64,000 nucleotides of DNA from Candidatus Kapaibacterium sp. (GTDB lineage: Bacteria > Bacteroidota > Ignavibacteria > Kapaibacteriales > UBA4661). Below, piece after piece: positions 44,251 to 52,677 of this stretch; positions within the stretch are counted from its first letter, which is position 1, and every line of letters begins with the position of its first letter. The position numbers and the translations under genes were made by a program. Where the stretch lies: contig JALONG010000005.1 in assembly GCA_025455065.1 (NCBI GenBank), forward strand, positions 55,110-119,109, in the 5' to 3' direction. The notes beneath the pieces were generated by a model that was not told the DNA's origin, ran no database searches, and was given only the letters and a program-made list of their open reading frames with translations.

Positions 44251-44703
44251 TTATACCAAGTTCTTCTGAAAGCAGATGCTCATTTCAACTCCCTCATATT
44301 GACCGTAATTCGGTATCTGCTCGTAACCGCTATTTTTGTACAGGTTGATAGCCGAAACAAGGTGGCGGCTTGTTTCCAGAACACATGATGTGCAGCCTGT
44401 TTCTTTGGCATACATTTCTAATGCCGCTAAAATGCCTTGTGCAATACCTTTCCCGCGATATTCCTCTCTCACGAACATCCGCTTTATTTCCCCTATTGTT
44501 TCCGAATACGGCTTCATTGCTCCGCATCCAACGGGTATGCCCTCGTAATACGCCACAATCACGTGCCGCAGTTGATTGGTCGCGTTAAACTGCGTGAAAA
44601 ATGCTTGTTCTTCGCCGTTGATTGCACGTAAATGCTGGTCTAGCTGCTGGACGAGTGCTTGAAAATCAGCATTGTCGGAATTGGTGCGGATGTAGGAAAT
44701 CAT
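44251..44703 (-). CDS. GNAT-family N-acetyltransferase
   Basis: The 150-residue single-domain acetyltransferase uses acetyl-CoA; the acceptor is unknown. Motif A is IKRMFVREEYRGKGIAQGIL (acetyl-CoA loop RGKGIA), preceded by VGCGAMKPY and followed by CVLETSRHLVSAINLYKNSGY, the usual C-terminal GNAT motif. The ATG at 44701-44703 has AAAGGA close upstream. The 16-codon longer reading would overlap the end of rsmH. It occupies the place where ftsL or ftsI would normally follow rsmH. Confidence 0.9.
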   Translation of the reverse strand: MISYIRTNSDNADFQALVQQLDQHLRAINGEEQAFFTQFNATNQLRHVIVAYYEGIPVGCGAMKPYSETIGEIKRMFVREEYRGKGIAQGILAALEMYAKETGCTSCVLETSRHLVSAINLYKNSGYEQIPNYGQYEGVEMSICFQKNLV

Positions 44704-44743
44704 CTGTTTTCCTTTGGATTTGGTGCTTGGTCTCCATTGTGGT

Positions 44744-45817
44744 TTACTCACCGAATTTCTCTGCTACTCTCAGTTTGGCGCTTCTGGCACGGGGATTGAT
44801 GATTATTTCCTGAGCCTCTGGTACAAGAGGTTTTTTTGTGAGAATTGTGAGTTTCGGTTCAATACGTTTTGTGGTAGCTTTGATAGCTTCTTCGGCATCG
44901 TCGGGATTATTCGGGTCGAGCGGCACCGTCCGTTTGGCAAGGTCTTGGAAGACGTTTTTGACAATGCGGTCTTCCAACGAATGATACGATAAAACGACGA
45001 TTCGAGCGCCTTTGCGAAGGCGCGGAACAATGCCGCGTAGCGTTTCTTCCAGCACATCAAATTCCCGATTAACGGCAATGCGAAATGCTTGGAAAACACG
45101 CGAGAGTGCTTGTTGTCTGAGATGTGGCGGTACAGATTCTTCGACTATTGCCCGTAAATCAAACGTTGTTAAAACCGGAGCAACACGGCGGACATCGACA
45201 ATCCGCCGTGCTATTACCTTCGCAAACGGTTCTTCGCCAAATTCACGAAGTATTCGCTCCAGTTCTCCTTGTTCCGTTGTGGCAATAAGCTCTGACGCAA
45301 GAGGCTTATCACGTGAACCAAATCGCATATCTAGGTGGGAGTTCACGCGATAGCTTAGCCCAATGCCTCCAGTGTCAAGCTGGCGGGAAGATACCCCGAG
45401 GTCAAGCAGTATCCCCGAAAAATCCTGCGCCTGGGGCTTCCCGTCTCTTTTTATGCTGCATGCGAAAGAGAAGGGTGTATGACTTAACGTCATACGTGGT
45501 GATGAGGTTTTCAAATCGTCGCTGAAGCGCTCCATTGCTCGCGTTATTGCTGCGGGGTCTTCATCAAACGCAATCAAGTGTCCGTTTGCGCTCAAGCGAC
45601 GTAATATCTCTGCCGAATGTCCGCCTCCGCCCAATGTTCCGTCAATATACGTGCCTTCCGGGTCGGTAATAAGCCAATCACAACATTCCTTCAACATCAC
45701 CGGAACGTGATAATCACCTGCGTTCTTGGCGGCGATTTCTGTTCCGTCTGCACCCAAAAGTGTCTCGGAAGGCGCTATAAATCTGGGCTTGGAAGAATGT
45801 TTGTGCTTTTTGCTCAT
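44744..45817 (-). CDS. rsmH: 16S rRNA m4C1402 methyltransferase RsmH (MraW)
   Basis: RsmH methylates N4 of C1402 of 16S rRNA using S-adenosylmethionine. The 357-residue protein shows HVPVMLKECCDWL, YIDGTLGGGGHS (SAM loop), FDEDPAAI, DLGVSSRQLD and the RVFQAFRIAVNREFDVLEETL helix, then VLSYHSLEDRIVKNVF. The first 35 residues are an extension compared with the E. coli protein. It follows mraZ by 68 bp, as in the division and cell wall cluster. The next cluster genes (ftsL, ftsI, murE) are missing here. Confidence 0.95.
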   Translation of the reverse strand: MSKKHKHSSKPRFIAPSETLLGADGTEIAAKNAGDYHVPVMLKECCDWLITDPEGTYIDGTLGGGGHSAEILRRLSANGHLIAFDEDPAAITRAMERFSDDLKTSSPRMTLSHTPFSFACSIKRDGKPQAQDFSGILLDLGVSSRQLDTGGIGLSYRVNSHLDMRFGSRDKPLASELIATTEQGELERILREFGEEPFAKVIARRIVDVRRVAPVLTTFDLRAIVEESVPPHLRQQALSRVFQAFRIAVNREFDVLEETLRGIVPRLRKGARIVVLSYHSLEDRIVKNVFQDLAKRTVPLDPNNPDDAEEAIKATTKRIEPKLTILTKKPLVPEAQEIIINPRARSAKLRVAEKFGE

Positions 45818-45885
45818 TGAACATCGGCTGTTCTACATTTTCTGTATTCGTTTCTTTTCTGCTTATTTTTTTACTCTGCCTGTTT

Positions 45886-46329
45886 TTATATCGTCATAAC
45901 TTTTGCTGCTACGTCTTCGTAGGATTCCGACTGACCGTGCAGGTATTGTTCAAACGCTTCCGGCTGCCAAAATTCGATATGGTCTATCATGCCGACAATC
46001 GTCACTTTCGATTCAATGCCTGCAAATTCTCGCAAGCGTTTTGGCAGAGAAACACGCTGCTGTGCGTCCATTTCGACTTCTTCGCTCCATGAGAGAATCA
46101 TACGCAGGAAAAAGCGGTCTTTTTCGTTGTATTGATTCAGCGTCGCAAATTTTTCTTCGTATTTCTTCCATTCGTTCATCGGATAAGCAACCACGCATTT
46201 ATCTACCCCCCGTGTGAGAATAAAGGTATCACCCGCTTCCGGCTGGATGCTTTTGCGCATTTTCGTCGGAACGTTTACACGACCTTTGTCGTCAATCGAA
46301 TATGTTTCTTGACCTTTGAAGAAACTCAC
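45886..46329 (-). CDS. mraZ: Transcriptional regulator MraZ
   Basis: MraZ is a SpoVT-AbrB-fold DNA-binding protein made of two tandem swapped-hairpin repeats. It represses its own cluster by binding TGGGN repeats. The repeats are visible as SIDDKGRVNVPTKMR (about residue 10-24) and VEMDAQQRVSLPKRLREFAG (about 80-100). I propose the GTG at 46327-46329, giving MSFFKGQETYSIDDKGR, a standard MraZ N-terminus. The TTG at 46345-46347 would add six residues. No in-frame ATG is available close by. Candidate operators lie 84-149 bases upstream of this start. Confidence 0.92.
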   Translation of the reverse strand: MSFFKGQETYSIDDKGRVNVPTKMRKSIQPEAGDTFILTRGVDKCVVAYPMNEWKKYEEKFATLNQYNEKDRFFLRMILSWSEEVEMDAQQRVSLPKRLREFAGIESKVTIVGMIDHIEFWQPEAFEQYLHGQSESYEDVAAKVMTI

Positions 46330-46412
46330 AGGTGCGTTGCAATACAATGAAGCAAATAGAAGTGGTCGTTGTGGGAAATATCGTGAAGTGTGCGCTCAAT
46401 ATCTGTCTCCAC

Positions 46413-46478
46413 AATGTTTCACCCACATTCACCCACCGCAACGAAAAAGGGAAATGTTTCTCCCACTTTCTCCCACCG
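46413..46478 (-). promoter_or_regulatory. Two duplicated pairs of MraZ-type TGGGN boxes
   Basis: On the minus strand, TGGGA occurs at 46471-46475 and 46461-46465, and TGGGT at 46431-46435 and 46421-46425. Within each pair the boxes are 10 bp apart (TGGGN-N5-TGGGN), the spacing reported for MraZ operators. The two pairs are exactly 40 bp apart, so all four boxes lie on one face of the helix. Each pair sits in a 26-bp direct repeat (46413-46438, 46453-46478) that also includes AATGTTTC. Confidence 0.75.
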
Positions 46479-46545
46479 ATGAATGATGAACGGCTGCAAA
46501 ACAACAAAAAATGACCTATTCGGGGCAAAATATTCCCCCGAAAAG

Positions 46546-46567
46546 CTATCCACAGCACTTATCCACA
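46546..46567. promoter_or_regulatory. Pair of DnaA-box-like 9-mers
   Basis: CTATCCACA (46546-46554) and the consensus TTATCCACA (46559-46567) lie 13 bp apart in the 534-bp AT-rich gap between mraZ and the VWA gene. Besides these and the MraZ boxes, I see only A/T tracts there and no ORF. The pair could be a DnaA-regulated promoter or a chance match. Confidence 0.45.
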
Positions 46568-46863
46568 AACAAAAATCCTGTTTTTTGCTAAAAAACGGCA
46601 ATTTGCTCGTTTTTTATTGTAGTTATTTTTTGTTCACACAAAAACACATCTTTGCGTAGCCTTGAGAATGGTCTTTTACGGTCAGAAATAGCAAGAAAAC
46701 TGAACAAATGTTCAGTATGGGTTCTGTTAAAACTCGGTACTGAAAATACGTTCATGTTTCACGGAAGGGATTCCGAGAAGGGCGAATTTTTACCTTGCTT
46801 TTCCTGTTCAATCGTCTATATTTGAGATACTTTTCCCCACTATTCTCAACAAGGAATACTATC

Positions 46864-47967
46864 ATGCTTGGCTATCGTTTTACAGAATTTGTTCCCAATC
46901 CCGATGGCGATAAATCGGCGTTTGAGAATTTGTTGAATTTGCTCATGCAGTTACTCGTGTACACATCGGGTGATTTTTCCGAAGCAATGGACTGGCTGAA
47001 TCAACTCGACCGTCAGTATGGTTTGACCAATGATGAATACGGTATGGGAAATTTTCTCGAAGACCTCAAAGAGCGCGGGTATATTGACGAGGAAGAGCCT
47101 CAAAGCGGCGTGTTCCAGATTACCGCGAAATCAGAGCAAAGCATACGCCGTCGCTCCCTTGAAGAAATTTTTGGTAAACTCAAAAAATCCAAACCCGGTA
47201 GTCACCAAACCCCCATTTCCGGCATTGGAGACGAACCGACGACCGACCGCCGCGATTTTCAATTCGGAGATTCGCTGGAGCAAATTGCTATGACTGATTC
47301 GATTCGTAATGCACAAATCAATCACGGTATCGGCGATTTCAAAATGACGGAAGATGATTTGGAAGTCGTTGAGAACGAATACAAAACACAGACTTCTACT
47401 GTATTGATGATTGACATTTCCCATTCGATGATTCTTTACGGAGAAGACCGCATTACGCCGGCTAAGAAAGTAGCGATGGCGCTCGCGGAACTTATTACGA
47501 CACGCTACCCGAAAGATACGCTGGATATTTTGGTATTTGGGAATGATGCGTGGCAGGTGGAAATCAAGGATTTGCCGTATTTGCAGGTGGGACCGTATCA
47601 CACCAATACCGTAGCCGGTATGGAATTGGCAATGGATTTGCTACGTCGGCGTAAAAATAGCAATAAGCAAGTGTTTATGATTACCGACGGCAAACCAACG
47701 TGCCTCAAAGAAGGTGCGAAGTATTACAAAAACAGTTTTGGTCTGGACAGAAAAATTGTCAATAAAACGCTCAATTTAGCGACGCAATGCCGCCGCTTGA
47801 ATATCCCGATTACCACCTTCATGGTTGCCCGCGACCCGTATTTGCAGCAATTTGTCCGCGAGTTTACCAAGGCAAACAACGGGCGAGCGTTTTACAGTAG
47901 CCTACAAGGATTAGGGGATTATGTATTCGAGGATTACGTGCGCAATCGCCGAAAAACTGTTCGGTAA
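46864..47967 (+). CDS. VWA-domain protein
   Basis: The 367-residue soluble protein has an alpha-helical N-terminal part (about 1-165) and a C-terminal von Willebrand A domain (about 175-350). The metal site is complete in its key parts: DISHS (Asp184, Ser186, Ser188) and ITDGKPT later. Proteins of this type usually work with a MoxR- or magnesium-chelatase-like AAA+ ATPase to insert metals or remodel complexes. No such ATPase is in the window. AGGA before the ATG at 46864 supports this start over an upstream reading. A terminator follows at once, so it is monocistronic. Confidence 0.85.
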   Translation: MLGYRFTEFVPNPDGDKSAFENLLNLLMQLLVYTSGDFSEAMDWLNQLDRQYGLTNDEYGMGNFLEDLKERGYIDEEEPQSGVFQITAKSEQSIRRRSLEEIFGKLKKSKPGSHQTPISGIGDEPTTDRRDFQFGDSLEQIAMTDSIRNAQINHGIGDFKMTEDDLEVVENEYKTQTSTVLMIDISHSMILYGEDRITPAKKVAMALAELITTRYPKDTLDILVFGNDAWQVEIKDLPYLQVGPYHTNTVAGMELAMDLLRRRKNSNKQVFMITDGKPTCLKEGAKYYKNSFGLDRKIVNKTLNLATQCRRLNIPITTFMVARDPYLQQFVREFTKANNGRAFYSSLQGLGDYVFEDYVRNRRKTVR

Positions 47968-47993
47968 TTGCTGAAATCTCAATAGCACCGCAT

Positions 47994-48026
47994 AAAAAGG
48001 CTTGGAGAAATTCTTCAAGCCTTTTT
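47994..48026 (+). terminator. Rho-independent terminator after the VWA gene
   Basis: AAAAAGGCTTGGAG (47994-48007) pairs with CTTCAAGCCTTTTT (48013-48026) around AAATT, with one G-T pair. The A and T tracts make it effective in both directions. It separates the VWA gene from the envelope cassette. Confidence 0.9.
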
Positions 48027-48223
48027 GCTGTTTAGGGTGGGAAAACACAGGCACAAGCAGGTTTTTTCGCTGTCACGTCACTATTTTTACGCACTTTGCG
48101 TACTTCGGCGTTTGAAAATGCCGCGCAGTACGCTATCTTTGCATAATTTTCGTGGAAAATTTTCACGAAAAATTTAGGATTTTCCGACTACACTATTCTC
48201 GACGTTTTTTTAAGCACAACATC

Positions 48224-50890
48224 ATGCACAATTTCTTTCGTACCCTGACCGATTCGGCATTGCAAGCGGTATTCCAACGAATTTCACACGGTTTATTGCC
48301 ATTCTGCGCTGTATGCGTATTTGGCGTGGGTGCTGCTTTGGCACAGGTCGGACGCTACACTCCGTTGTCCGCAGACCAAATAAAATTGCTGATGCACTCG
48401 CAGCAGCGCCTCGTCGTGCCGCTTGCTGGTGAGTGGCAGCGTGCTTCGCTCGCTGAACCCGAATGGCAGCGCGTCAATTTGCCCTATTCCGAAACAACGA
48501 TGAGCGAATTTCGCTATCGGCGGACGTTTGTGATTGACGAAGGATTGATTAAAAAATACGAGTGGCAACTCTACTCGCTTGGGTGTAATTACCGTATGGA
48601 AATTTATATCAATGGGCAATATCTACAAAGCCATGTCGGTGGAAATTTCCCCTTTGGTTTGCGCATACCGGATTCGTACTTAGTTAGCGGGAACAACACC
48701 TTGGAGATTGTGGTTAATAACCAACTTGACGCTTCCAGCACCGTTCCCCTGCGCCCCGTGCCGCATGATGGCAAAGTGTTCGGTGGTATTACGCGAGAAT
48801 TGTTTCTTGTTGGTATGCCGAGTGTGTTTTTGAGCAATGTTGATAGCAAAACGACGTTTACAGGCAATGATTTTGCAACGGCAAATCTGCAAATTACCAC
48901 CTCACTTGTGTCCGGCAATTTGTATGAATCTGTGCAGGGCGATTCGACTAAGCCCGCACAACTTGTTACCCTGCAAAAAACGACCGTCGAAGTAACAGCA
49001 GAATTACGGTTGATAGAGGATTCATCCGTCGTTGCACGTGCAACGCCGTCAATGATTGAAATTAGTGCCAATCGTAATGCTCAAGTCAAGTTAAACTTTG
49101 CCGTCAGTGCGCCCAAACTATGGTCTCCGCTGACACCGAATTTGTATCAACTTGTCGTCTATATTCGCCGCAACGGTGAAGTTCTGGATGATTACATCAT
49201 TCCTTTTGGGTTGTATAAGGCTCAAACCGAAATGCAGGGTGATAAATCGGTGTTGCTTGTCAATGGTCAGCAAATGAATCTGAAAGCCGTTGATTATGTA
49301 GAAGATAGCAATATAGGCGGTGCAACGATTACTATGGCAGAATATGAACGAGATGTCATTGCTCTCAAAACACTTGGGGCAAATGCCATTCGTCTGCGTT
49401 TCGGCGCTCCGCACCCCTATCTTGCCTATTTGTGTGATAAGTACGGTTTGTTTATTTTGACTGACTTGCCTGCACGTGGCGTTCCGTCTGCTGTTCTGGG
49501 CAAAGATAATTACATTGTTACCGCACAAACAATCGTTAAAGATTATATCACAGCATACGAAAATCACGCTTCAATACTTGCGTTTGGCATTGCTGAAGAA
49601 ACAGCCGAGGGCAAACCTGAATTGGCGACATATTCACAAAAAATCCGTGAGGTTACACGCGGTTCTTCAGCAAAACTTCTCTACAAAATTGTTCATGGAA
49701 AAACGCAAGCATTAGATATTGACGGACTGGATTTTATCGTTTTTTCCATGCACAACGAGGATGTACAGGAATTTCGTGCTGAAGCCGAGCGTTTGCAGGT
49801 GCTGGCGCGAAAAAAAATGACAGTTTTCAGTTTCAGCAAACTCATTCAACCCGACAATCACAAAGGTTACTCCGACCCGCTTTCTGTCGAGGCGCAAGCC
49901 CGCTACATTCGTCAGCGATTCCGCATTTTACAAGAGTACAAAATTTCCGACAATGTAATTATCGGCACGTTCAATGATTATTTGACCGAACGCCCTGTTC
50001 TCATTACCAATAATTCCGAACAGTACATCGCCACAAGCGGCTTGGTTTCTCGTTCCCGCGACCTTCGTATGCCGTATCAAATGGTCAAAGCACTCTTCAA
50101 CGACGAAAAAGAGCCTGTCTTGGAAACAGGGAACTACAAAGCTGAAATTCCCTCGCTGTACACTATTATCAGCATTTCCCTTATCGTGCTGTTTTTTGTC
50201 TTGCTGAACACCTCACGACGATTCCGTGAAGATGTGCTACGTGCGCTTTTGCGTCCCTATAATTTTTATGCTGACATCCGCGACCAGCGTATTCTCTCGA
50301 ATGCAGGAACGTTGAGTTTGGCTGTTGTGCTTTCGGCAACGCTGGGTTTGATTGTCTCATCCATGCTGTATTTCCTACGATTTAGCTATCTGCTTGATTA
50401 TGTTATCACGCACTTTATTCCGTCGAACACCATCAAAGAGTTTATCAATTCAATTATCTGGCAGCCTTGGGCTTCCTGCCTTACGGCAACAGGACTGTTT
50501 TTGCTGGTGATTGCTTTTCTCACGCTGTTTATTCGTGCGTGTTCGTTTTTTGTGAAATCCCGCATTTTCCTCGGCGATGCGTTTGTCATTAGTTCATGGG
50601 CTTTTCTGCCGCTTGGATTCTTGCTTGTAATGACAGCAGGTCTGTATCGGGTTTTCACAACCGATACCTACACGATGGTTTCTCTTTTGCTCATATTCTG
50701 TACCTTGTTGTGGTGTTTGTATCGTATGCTGCGTGGAACGGCGATAATTTATGATGTGAAGGCTTCCCGCGTTTATATTGCGGGTTTCCTACTCATCGCG
50801 CTTGTCGTTGGTGCGCTGTTGCTCTTCTACGATTCACGCTATTCTACCATTGCTTTTGCTAATCATTTCTTCTCTGTTTTGTATCAATAA
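48224..50890 (+). CDS. Degenerate family 2 glycosidase fused to a multi-pass membrane domain
   Basis: The 888-residue protein starts with a signal peptide (about 1-41). It then has a jelly-roll sugar-binding domain of GH2 type (about 60-210, WQRVNLPYSE and FGGITRELFL), an immunoglobulin-like sandwich (about 225-345) and a TIM-barrel-like region (about 350-630, VNGQQMNLKAVDYVEDS, LGANAIRLRFGAPHPYL). The site normally reading GNE is GIAE (Ala457-Glu458), and I find no SEFG-like nucleophile segment, so catalysis is doubtful. Residues about 645-888 hold six or so membrane helices resembling a Yip1-type domain. It probably acts as a membrane-held, periplasmic sugar-polymer binder. It is the first gene of a four-gene envelope cassette. 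Confidence 0.82.
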   Translation: MHNFFRTLTDSALQAVFQRISHGLLPFCAVCVFGVGAALAQVGRYTPLSADQIKLLMHSQQRLVVPLAGEWQRASLAEPEWQRVNLPYSETTMSEFRYRRTFVIDEGLIKKYEWQLYSLGCNYRMEIYINGQYLQSHVGGNFPFGLRIPDSYLVSGNNTLEIVVNNQLDASSTVPLRPVPHDGKVFGGITRELFLVGMPSVFLSNVDSKTTFTGNDFATANLQITTSLVSGNLYESVQGDSTKPAQLVTLQKTTVEVTAELRLIEDSSVVARATPSMIEISANRNAQVKLNFAVSAPKLWSPLTPNLYQLVVYIRRNGEVLDDYIIPFGLYKAQTEMQGDKSVLLVNGQQMNLKAVDYVEDSNIGGATITMAEYERDVIALKTLGANAIRLRFGAPHPYLAYLCDKYGLFILTDLPARGVPSAVLGKDNYIVTAQTIVKDYITAYENHASILAFGIAEETAEGKPELATYSQKIREVTRGSSAKLLYKIVHGKTQALDIDGLDFIVFSMHNEDVQEFRAEAERLQVLARKKMTVFSFSKLIQPDNHKGYSDPLSVEAQARYIRQRFRILQEYKISDNVIIGTFNDYLTERPVLITNNSEQYIATSGLVSRSRDLRMPYQMVKALFNDEKEPVLETGNYKAEIPSLYTIISISLIVLFFVLLNTSRRFREDVLRALLRPYNFYADIRDQRILSNAGTLSLAVVLSATLGLIVSSMLYFLRFSYLLDYVITHFIPSNTIKEFINSIIWQPWASCLTATGLFLLVIAFLTLFIRACSFFVKSRIFLGDAFVISSWAFLPLGFLLVMTAGLYRVFTTDTYTMVSLLLIFCTLLWCLYRMLRGTAIIYDVKASRVYIAGFLLIALVVGALLLFYDSRYSTIAFANHFFSVLYQ

Positions 50891-50940
50891 CGCTACACCA
50901 GCGTCGGTTTGAAGCCAACCAGAGTTGTTTACTCGTGTAT

Positions 50941-52656
50941 ATGCGCCTTTGTCCTCATTGCCCTTATTACCGCTTAATTCGAGAATCGCGTACTGTTGCG
51001 CTTGTCCTTTGGGTGAGCGCAACTCTGCTTTTGGGGCAACGTCATCTTGCCGCGCAACAGCCCGCCAAATCTCCTGAAAAGCCTGATAAATCCAAAGCCG
51101 AGCAGCCGCTTGAATTGCCCGAATTTGTGATTACCGGAACAGAAACGCTTGATGTGCCGGGAGGAGCAAAACAAGCCCCTAAACCCTCACCAAAACTCAC
51201 TCCTCAGCAACTGACCCGCTTTAACCCACTCGACAAACAAACCTTTTCCCTGCTTTCGCCTTCCACCATGACTCGTGCGCTGTTGCCGCAGCAAGAGCGC
51301 AACGGTTATGTGCAAGGTGAATTCGGGATGTTCCTTTCACCAAGTATTGATGCGGGTTATAGGATTATAGCAGGAAATTTCGACCTCAATGCCCACGCCG
51401 GAGCAACGTTGTCGGACGGACACCGCCGCAACGCAGGTTTTACCGATGTTCGTGCTGACCTTCAATCGCAATACCTCGCACCCGAAAAATTCTTCTTTTT
51501 CGGTGGCAGCCGCACCGATACTTATCTTCGGGCAAATTATCGTAATTTTCGCTTTTTTGGTGCGGACTCTGTGATGTTTCCCGAACTCGCTCCTTTGCGC
51601 CAATCCTTGCTCATGGAAGCAGGCGTACAGACCGTTGGTGGGTTTGAAAGTCTGCGGTATGACATGGGAGTTTCGGCGGAAAGTATTCTGCTTCAAGGAG
51701 CGCATGAAAACACGCTTCTTGATGCACATTTGGCAATGACAACAGCACTCGGCGCGGGATGGCATCTTGGCGGAAAAGCTGCGGTGCAGTTGCTCAGTGC
51801 TTCGTGGTTTGCAGCTCTTGTTTCGCCGTCCCTTGTCGCGGAATATCGGGTTTCCGGCGTTTCAGTGAGAGCAATGGCGGGTTTGCAGACGTTTTCGTAT
51901 TCGCCGTTTATTTTGCCCAATGCAAGTATTCATGCGGATGTTGCGGTAAATTCTCTGCTCAGTTTTAAGGTCTCGGCGTTCACAGGAGCGCGGCAGAACA
52001 GCTTTCTTCAGGCATTTCGCCGTAACCCTTACACAGCAACGATTTTTCTGTCATCAAAACTTCCTCCGTTTCCGTTGGAAAATGTTATCTATGATGTTAA
52101 TGCCGCTCTGCATCTGCATCCTTCGCAACACGTTACCCTCAGCCTTGGCGGAAATGCAAATTTTACCTTGAATAAACTTGTGTTTGATGCTGCCGAAAAA
52201 AATGGCGAATTTGTTCCGTCATTCGAGCGTGTACGCGGCTTCGGTGCTTGGCTTGAGGCGGAAGCACAAATTTCTTCGGCGGACAATATAACGCTGCGCG
52301 GGAATGTTAATGTTGCATCAATCTCGCTCAACTCAGCAATTTCAGAGATTATTGTTCCACTGTCCTATCTCGCGCCCTTTGAAGCCTCGTTGCAGTATCG
52401 TCGTCGTTGGTTTGAGCCATTTTTGACAGTGCTGGAAGGCGTATATGTCGGTGAGCGCCCTGTGGCTTTGTTCTCACGCACAGCAAGCAATCTTCCTGCA
52501 TATTTGGATATTCGCTTCAGCTCAGAATATGAATTTTCACCAAACATCAGCGCTTACGTGCGCGGAACAAATCTTTTGAACCAACAAATCGTTATTTGGC
52601 AGGGATTCCAAGAGCGTGGCATATTTATTGCAGCAGGTTTTGTGATAACATTTTAA
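50941..52656 (+). CDS. TonB-dependent-receptor-like outer membrane beta-barrel without a plug
   Basis: The 571-residue protein has a signal peptide (about 15-39, ending HLAAQ), a Pro/Lys-rich linker and ELPEFVITGTETLDVPGG (about 58-75), which resembles a TonB box. After only about 55 residues the barrel begins (from about 115) and continues as amphipathic strands to the C-terminal GFVITF, which ends in Phe like other outer membrane barrels. A TonB receptor plug needs about 130-150 residues and is absent. A GTG two codons upstream is an alternative start. The gap to the membrane fusion gene is 50 bp and to the SPOR gene 21 bp. Confidence 0.8.
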   Translation: MRLCPHCPYYRLIRESRTVALVLWVSATLLLGQRHLAAQQPAKSPEKPDKSKAEQPLELPEFVITGTETLDVPGGAKQAPKPSPKLTPQQLTRFNPLDKQTFSLLSPSTMTRALLPQQERNGYVQGEFGMFLSPSIDAGYRIIAGNFDLNAHAGATLSDGHRRNAGFTDVRADLQSQYLAPEKFFFFGGSRTDTYLRANYRNFRFFGADSVMFPELAPLRQSLLMEAGVQTVGGFESLRYDMGVSAESILLQGAHENTLLDAHLAMTTALGAGWHLGGKAAVQLLSASWFAALVSPSLVAEYRVSGVSVRAMAGLQTFSYSPFILPNASIHADVAVNSLLSFKVSAFTGARQNSFLQAFRRNPYTATIFLSSKLPPFPLENVIYDVNAALHLHPSQHVTLSLGGNANFTLNKLVFDAAEKNGEFVPSFERVRGFGAWLEAEAQISSADNITLRGNVNVASISLNSAISEIIVPLSYLAPFEASLQYRRRWFEPFLTVLEGVYVGERPVALFSRTASNLPAYLDIRFSSEYEFSPNISAYVRGTNLLNQQIVIWQGFQERGIFIAAGFVITF

Positions 52657-52677
52657 CCTTCGATATTCTGAGCGGTT

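Noticed and set aside
46348..46863. Replication origin upstream of mraZ
   Set aside because: It has one consensus DnaA box and one near-match, but gene direction on the left is minus for only three genes and plus beyond them, so the switch at 28 kb is the better candidate.
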